In this document: positions 60,908 through 64,000 of the stretch, piece by piece
Numbering within the stretch: the stretch's first letter is position 1
Layout: each line of letters opens with the position of its first letter
Origin: Enoplolaimus lenunculus
Taxonomy: Eukaryota; Nematoda; Enoplea; Enoplida; Thoracostomopsidae
Direction of reading: 5' to 3'
DNA: 64,000 nucleotides
NCBI GenBank assembly: GCA_030248215.1
Contig: JASANG010004034.1
Coordinates: 153,171-217,170 of the forward strand
The notes under the pieces: generated by a model
What the model saw: only the letters and a program-made list of their open reading frames with translations
Database searches by the model: none
What the model was told of the DNA's origin: nothing
Program-made: the position numbers and the translations under genes

Positions 60908-62856
60908 AAGTTTGCTCTACAGCTTAAAGTATTATGGAGAATGTTACCAATACTGCAACGATAAGCTATGGTTATTCGAAGGGTTTTTTCAGAAGTTCAT
61001 CAGTCGAAAATCCGTCCCTGCGTCTTCATTTATGAAATTCTGTACTTTAGCGCAAAATTACATCACCAGCCCCCTCAACTCGTTAGATTGCGCAGATAAA
61101 CACAGACTATTTTGAAGCTAACGCGGTGTCGGTAGAAATAATGAAAAAGAAGTGCAATGCTTTCAGTATAATTTTTTAATATATATTACATCATGAACTA
61201 TTATTAAACATGAAAAGATACTACAAAAAGAAAATATATACAAGAAAACTCCACGACACTTCATTCATCGTCCAAACGGCTTGTCGCCCGACAGAGTCCT
61301 ATTATTTAGCACAAGCCTAATCACAGGTCTAACGATGGGCCGGTCGACGAATCGTCAAATCGACGAGATTTCGTATGCAAGCTGCGATGAGCGGTCGTGT
61401 GCCCATATGTCGGGATGCGAGACTCAAACGGTATATTTCATCTCCCCCAGTACTTGCATACATTATATCCATATTTTTATGCTTTTGTTCACTGTGCGGG
61501 TAAGCAATTGCATGTGCGCCACAAGCCGTGAGTACCGATTAAATGAAAACTTTCTAGACCTTAGCCTATAGGTGTTTAGGTATTAAAACAGCATAGAATA
61601 TCGAAAATATAATTGATTTTCTAAATGGTCAAGCACCTGAATTAAAAATTTTAAACACGTAACCATTGCTTTTCATGTTCAATTTAGGTTTTAATCTTTC
61701 GACTTTCAGGAACTCGGGAATGCTGAGACCGAATGTATTATTGAAGGTGCAATTGGAGTTATTCGGAAAAACAGAGATTATAGAAAAAATCAAAGAAGAA
61801 AATATTGTGACCCGTTGATTTTGAACATTCAAGGCAATGGTTACATGTTTAAAATCTTTAAATGAGTTGCTGCTTTTTAGCGATTGACCAGTGGTATGTT
61901 GTTCTATGTTGTATTGTGTATATGTTATCTCATGAATATATATTTGAAAATGCAGAAACCAATTTTTATACATCTTCAAAATCCTGATTCCGCCAGTGGC
62001 ACCTTTAGAAAACTAATTATAATTCTAAATACATATCTAATTCTTAAGAATTGACAAAGGTTTCTGATCTATTTACTACGCAAAAAATTTTCTTATGCTT
62101 GAGTCTAGTCGAAACTCTCAAACAACGATAACTTCATAAATGCTTTTAATTCGGTAGCATAAAAATAAGTTTTGCACAGTTTTAGCGAAATTTGTTTTGA
62201 GAAAATAGCAAACTTTTATTGTTTTAGCATTTAAAACATCAAAACTGGCAAATTAAATCTTAAACGCAGTTTCTAATCTCGTTTTTGCCTGATGAACTAA
62301 CGGTATTTTGATGTAAGAAGTACAAGATTAAATACAAAAATAAAAATTCACAGTTACATAAAAATTTGGCAGCTGAAAGCAAATTACAATGAAAAACAAT
62401 GAAAAGTAGAGCAATCCCAAGTCAAAACAAAAAGTCTAAGTGGGGCTGTAGGGTCTGGACCTTCCAGTCCATGAACAATGAAACGTTTTGCGGCGAGAGT
62501 AAAAGCACTTGAACTTATTATCTTTCAATGGAGCCAATCAATTTTAAAATTGTGCCAAACTTTATGCTCGGTGCGGTGCCAACCTTTTAAAACTCAACCT
62601 TTGCTGTAACTCCTGGGTGTCTAGACTCAAGATCCTCCCAAATAAAAATTCCGGCTAAGCGTCTGCACGAACCAATTTTATTTGACTCGTACCTGATCAT
62701 AGTCAACCTAAAGAAATCTAACAAAGTACAAGGCCTTCGTATAAACAAACCTATTATTGTTAAACAATTTTATAATAAAGGCATCGCGTCATATTTCAAT
62801 TGTTAAATCTTTGCTGTGAGACTATGGGCAAAGTAAACGTCCTGAACTGAATATTC
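60908..62856. other. Intergenic and 3' flank of the right-edge gene
   Basis: No coding exon supported. A minus-strand AATAAA at 62682-62677, about 175 nt past the stop codon at 62857, is a candidate poly(A) signal for the gene to the right. Confidence 0.4.
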
Positions 62857-63708
62857 TCAGGCAGATGTTTCGGAATGACCAAGTCTTCTTGTGTCGAGCA
62901 TTTGTGGTTGTTGATGTAACGAATTCCGGTGTTGGGGTTGTTGAGGGGCGCCGCTGCCCACTTTGATCGGTTCGCCTTCCATCACAGGCACATCAAACAA
63001 CGGAGGGGGTGCTTGTTTAGGAGGCATTGGTTCAGCGTGCAATTGTTGCACTGGTCTTGATCCTGGAGGTAGGGTTGTACTGACCGGTGCTCGAGTTACT
63101 GCTGGTGGTCCAAGTCTAAAAATAGAAAATAAAAACGATGGTACGACAGTGATCTAAAAAGATAACAATTTAAAACACAAATAGAATAAGTTATATATCA
63201 CTTTTTTCAAATTGATTATTCACATTCTACCCCGGTCGTCAATGAGTGTTATTTCGGAGAAGCATATGATTCTAACAAAGCCCTCTTTAGATGAACTTAC
63301 AGACACGTATATGTGCCCACGTCGGAGCCACAAAATTTCACTTGCCGCTTCCAGAATGATTCACAGATTCGTACTGCTCCACAGCCATTATTTTCTACTG
63401 TAAAGTCAAATTTGGGTGTGAAACGATCAAACGATACAACATAAATATAATCTTCAAAGATAAAAAGTTAAAACACATGCTGGGACGATTGGATGATGTT
63501 TATTAACCCACAAAGTCTATATATGCATCTGAGCTGAGGCAACAGCTTAAATTGCAATGTTACCTGGTTTGATAATGTCTCGCTCGGTGTTTTCTACCAC
63601 GAACGTTAACGCAATAACACCAAGTTAAAATACCAGCAACGACGCCAAGGAATAACAAGGCAATGACGATACCAGTAAACCATTTGAGACCATATTCGAG
63701 GTTTCGAC
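62857..63708 (-). CDS. C-terminal part of a single-pass membrane protein (partial; two last exons)
   Basis: The exons, 63708-63564 and 63115-62857, join in phase (ACC AG|A) across a GT-AG intron. The first encodes a membrane span within KWFTGIVIALLFLGVVAGIL and the following TWCYCV, then a basic VRGRKHRARHYQT stop-transfer stretch. The second encodes a Pro/Gln-rich tail of about 86 residues with PPKQAPPPLF, which could bind SH3 domains, and ends HSETSA. The topology is type I-like with the tail in the cytoplasm. The first exon needs one base from an upstream exon, and its TTTTTAG acceptor is visible at 63709, so the extracellular part lies beyond the window. The family cannot be named from the tail; ADAM-like or adhesion receptors are possibilities only. 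Confidence 0.72.
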
Positions 63709-63773
63709 CTAAAAATATCAAATTTAATAACACCTCAACGTTTGTGTTTTCATACCAATACCGATAAAATAAT

Positions 63774-64000
63774 TACTGTAGTGACTCGAATAACCGGGAG
63801 TAATAAGAAGGGGTGTCCATTTTGAGACCCAATCTATAGGAGTCCGCATCCCTCCTAAGAGTCCGTAATCGGATAGAGTCTCTAACCGCTAATTAGAGTT
63901 CATAAATGTCAATGATCCCTAATTGTAGTGCAAAAATGACTCCAGCACACTGAAACGAAGGGCGGGTTTAAACAAATAACAGTCCGTAAGCGAATAACGG
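63774..64000 (+). mobile_element. CTGTAGTGACCCG-type MITE, cut by the window edge
   Basis: Starts TACTGTAGTGACTCGAATAA and shares the AGAGTCCGTAA(G/T)CGGATAGA block with the copies at 45601 and 47561. A large internal segment is missing near 63945. It lies in an intron of the right-edge gene, upstream of its membrane-span exon. Confidence 0.75.

Noticed and set aside
63302-63389. Possible minus-strand exon encoding an Ig-like DVGTYTC motif
   Set aside because: It has acceptor and donor-like edges. Placed between the two exons of the right-edge gene it runs into a stop after three codons, and it would put an extracellular motif after the membrane span. At most it is a skipped or poison exon.

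Overview
This is a 64 kb piece of an AT-rich animal genome with intron-containing genes separated by large repeat-filled intergenic regions. Two things point to a nematode. One gene belongs to the DUF229 family, which is expanded in nematodes. Degenerate tracts of TTAGGC, the nematode telomere hexamer, also occur all over the window, including four tandem exact copies near 60755. No species can be named from this.

Four host genes can be supported by splice sites and reading phase. (1) A minus-strand DUF229 gene, 8668-16423, four exons, 825 residues, a type II membrane protein of the alkaline-phosphatase/sulfatase-like fold. (2) A plus-strand PRRC1 homologue, 22986-26884, nine exons, 388 residues, with one GC-AG intron. 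(3) A plus-strand gene, 55585-59177, joining a four-helix membrane region to a poly-Asn tract and a very long Gln/His-rich region, about 1081 residues in two exons. (4) The last two exons, 62857-63708 minus, of a single-pass membrane protein whose upstream part lies beyond the right edge. There is no operon-like arrangement and no sign that the four genes share a pathway.

Much of the recognisable non-coding DNA is small non-autonomous DNA transposons. Several hAT-type elements have CAGGG, CAGAG or CAGTGG-like ends and 8-bp target duplications, two of them exact (14338-15261 and 54536-54708). Two TTAA-flanked piggyBac-like elements carry a tRNA-like segment, one of them nested in a hAT element. 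A family of about 380-450 bp has CTGTAGTGACCCG-type ends and probable TA target sites. Another family has ends resembling GGCCCATGTATAGAACAG and a core made of telomere-like TTAGGC repeats; this is the most unusual system here.

Large tandem structures are: a 1.1 kb CTGTCCCAA-type minisatellite (20098-21210) with a hAT element inside; a nearly perfect tandem duplication of 1844/1846 bp (35356-39045); and a satellite of eight 189-bp units (42090-43601), each with a 14-bp palindrome except the last. A GC-richer island near 50.1-51.75 kb differs in composition from its surroundings and is unexplained. I saw no convincing retrovirus, LTR element, Polinton, intact LINE or transposase gene.
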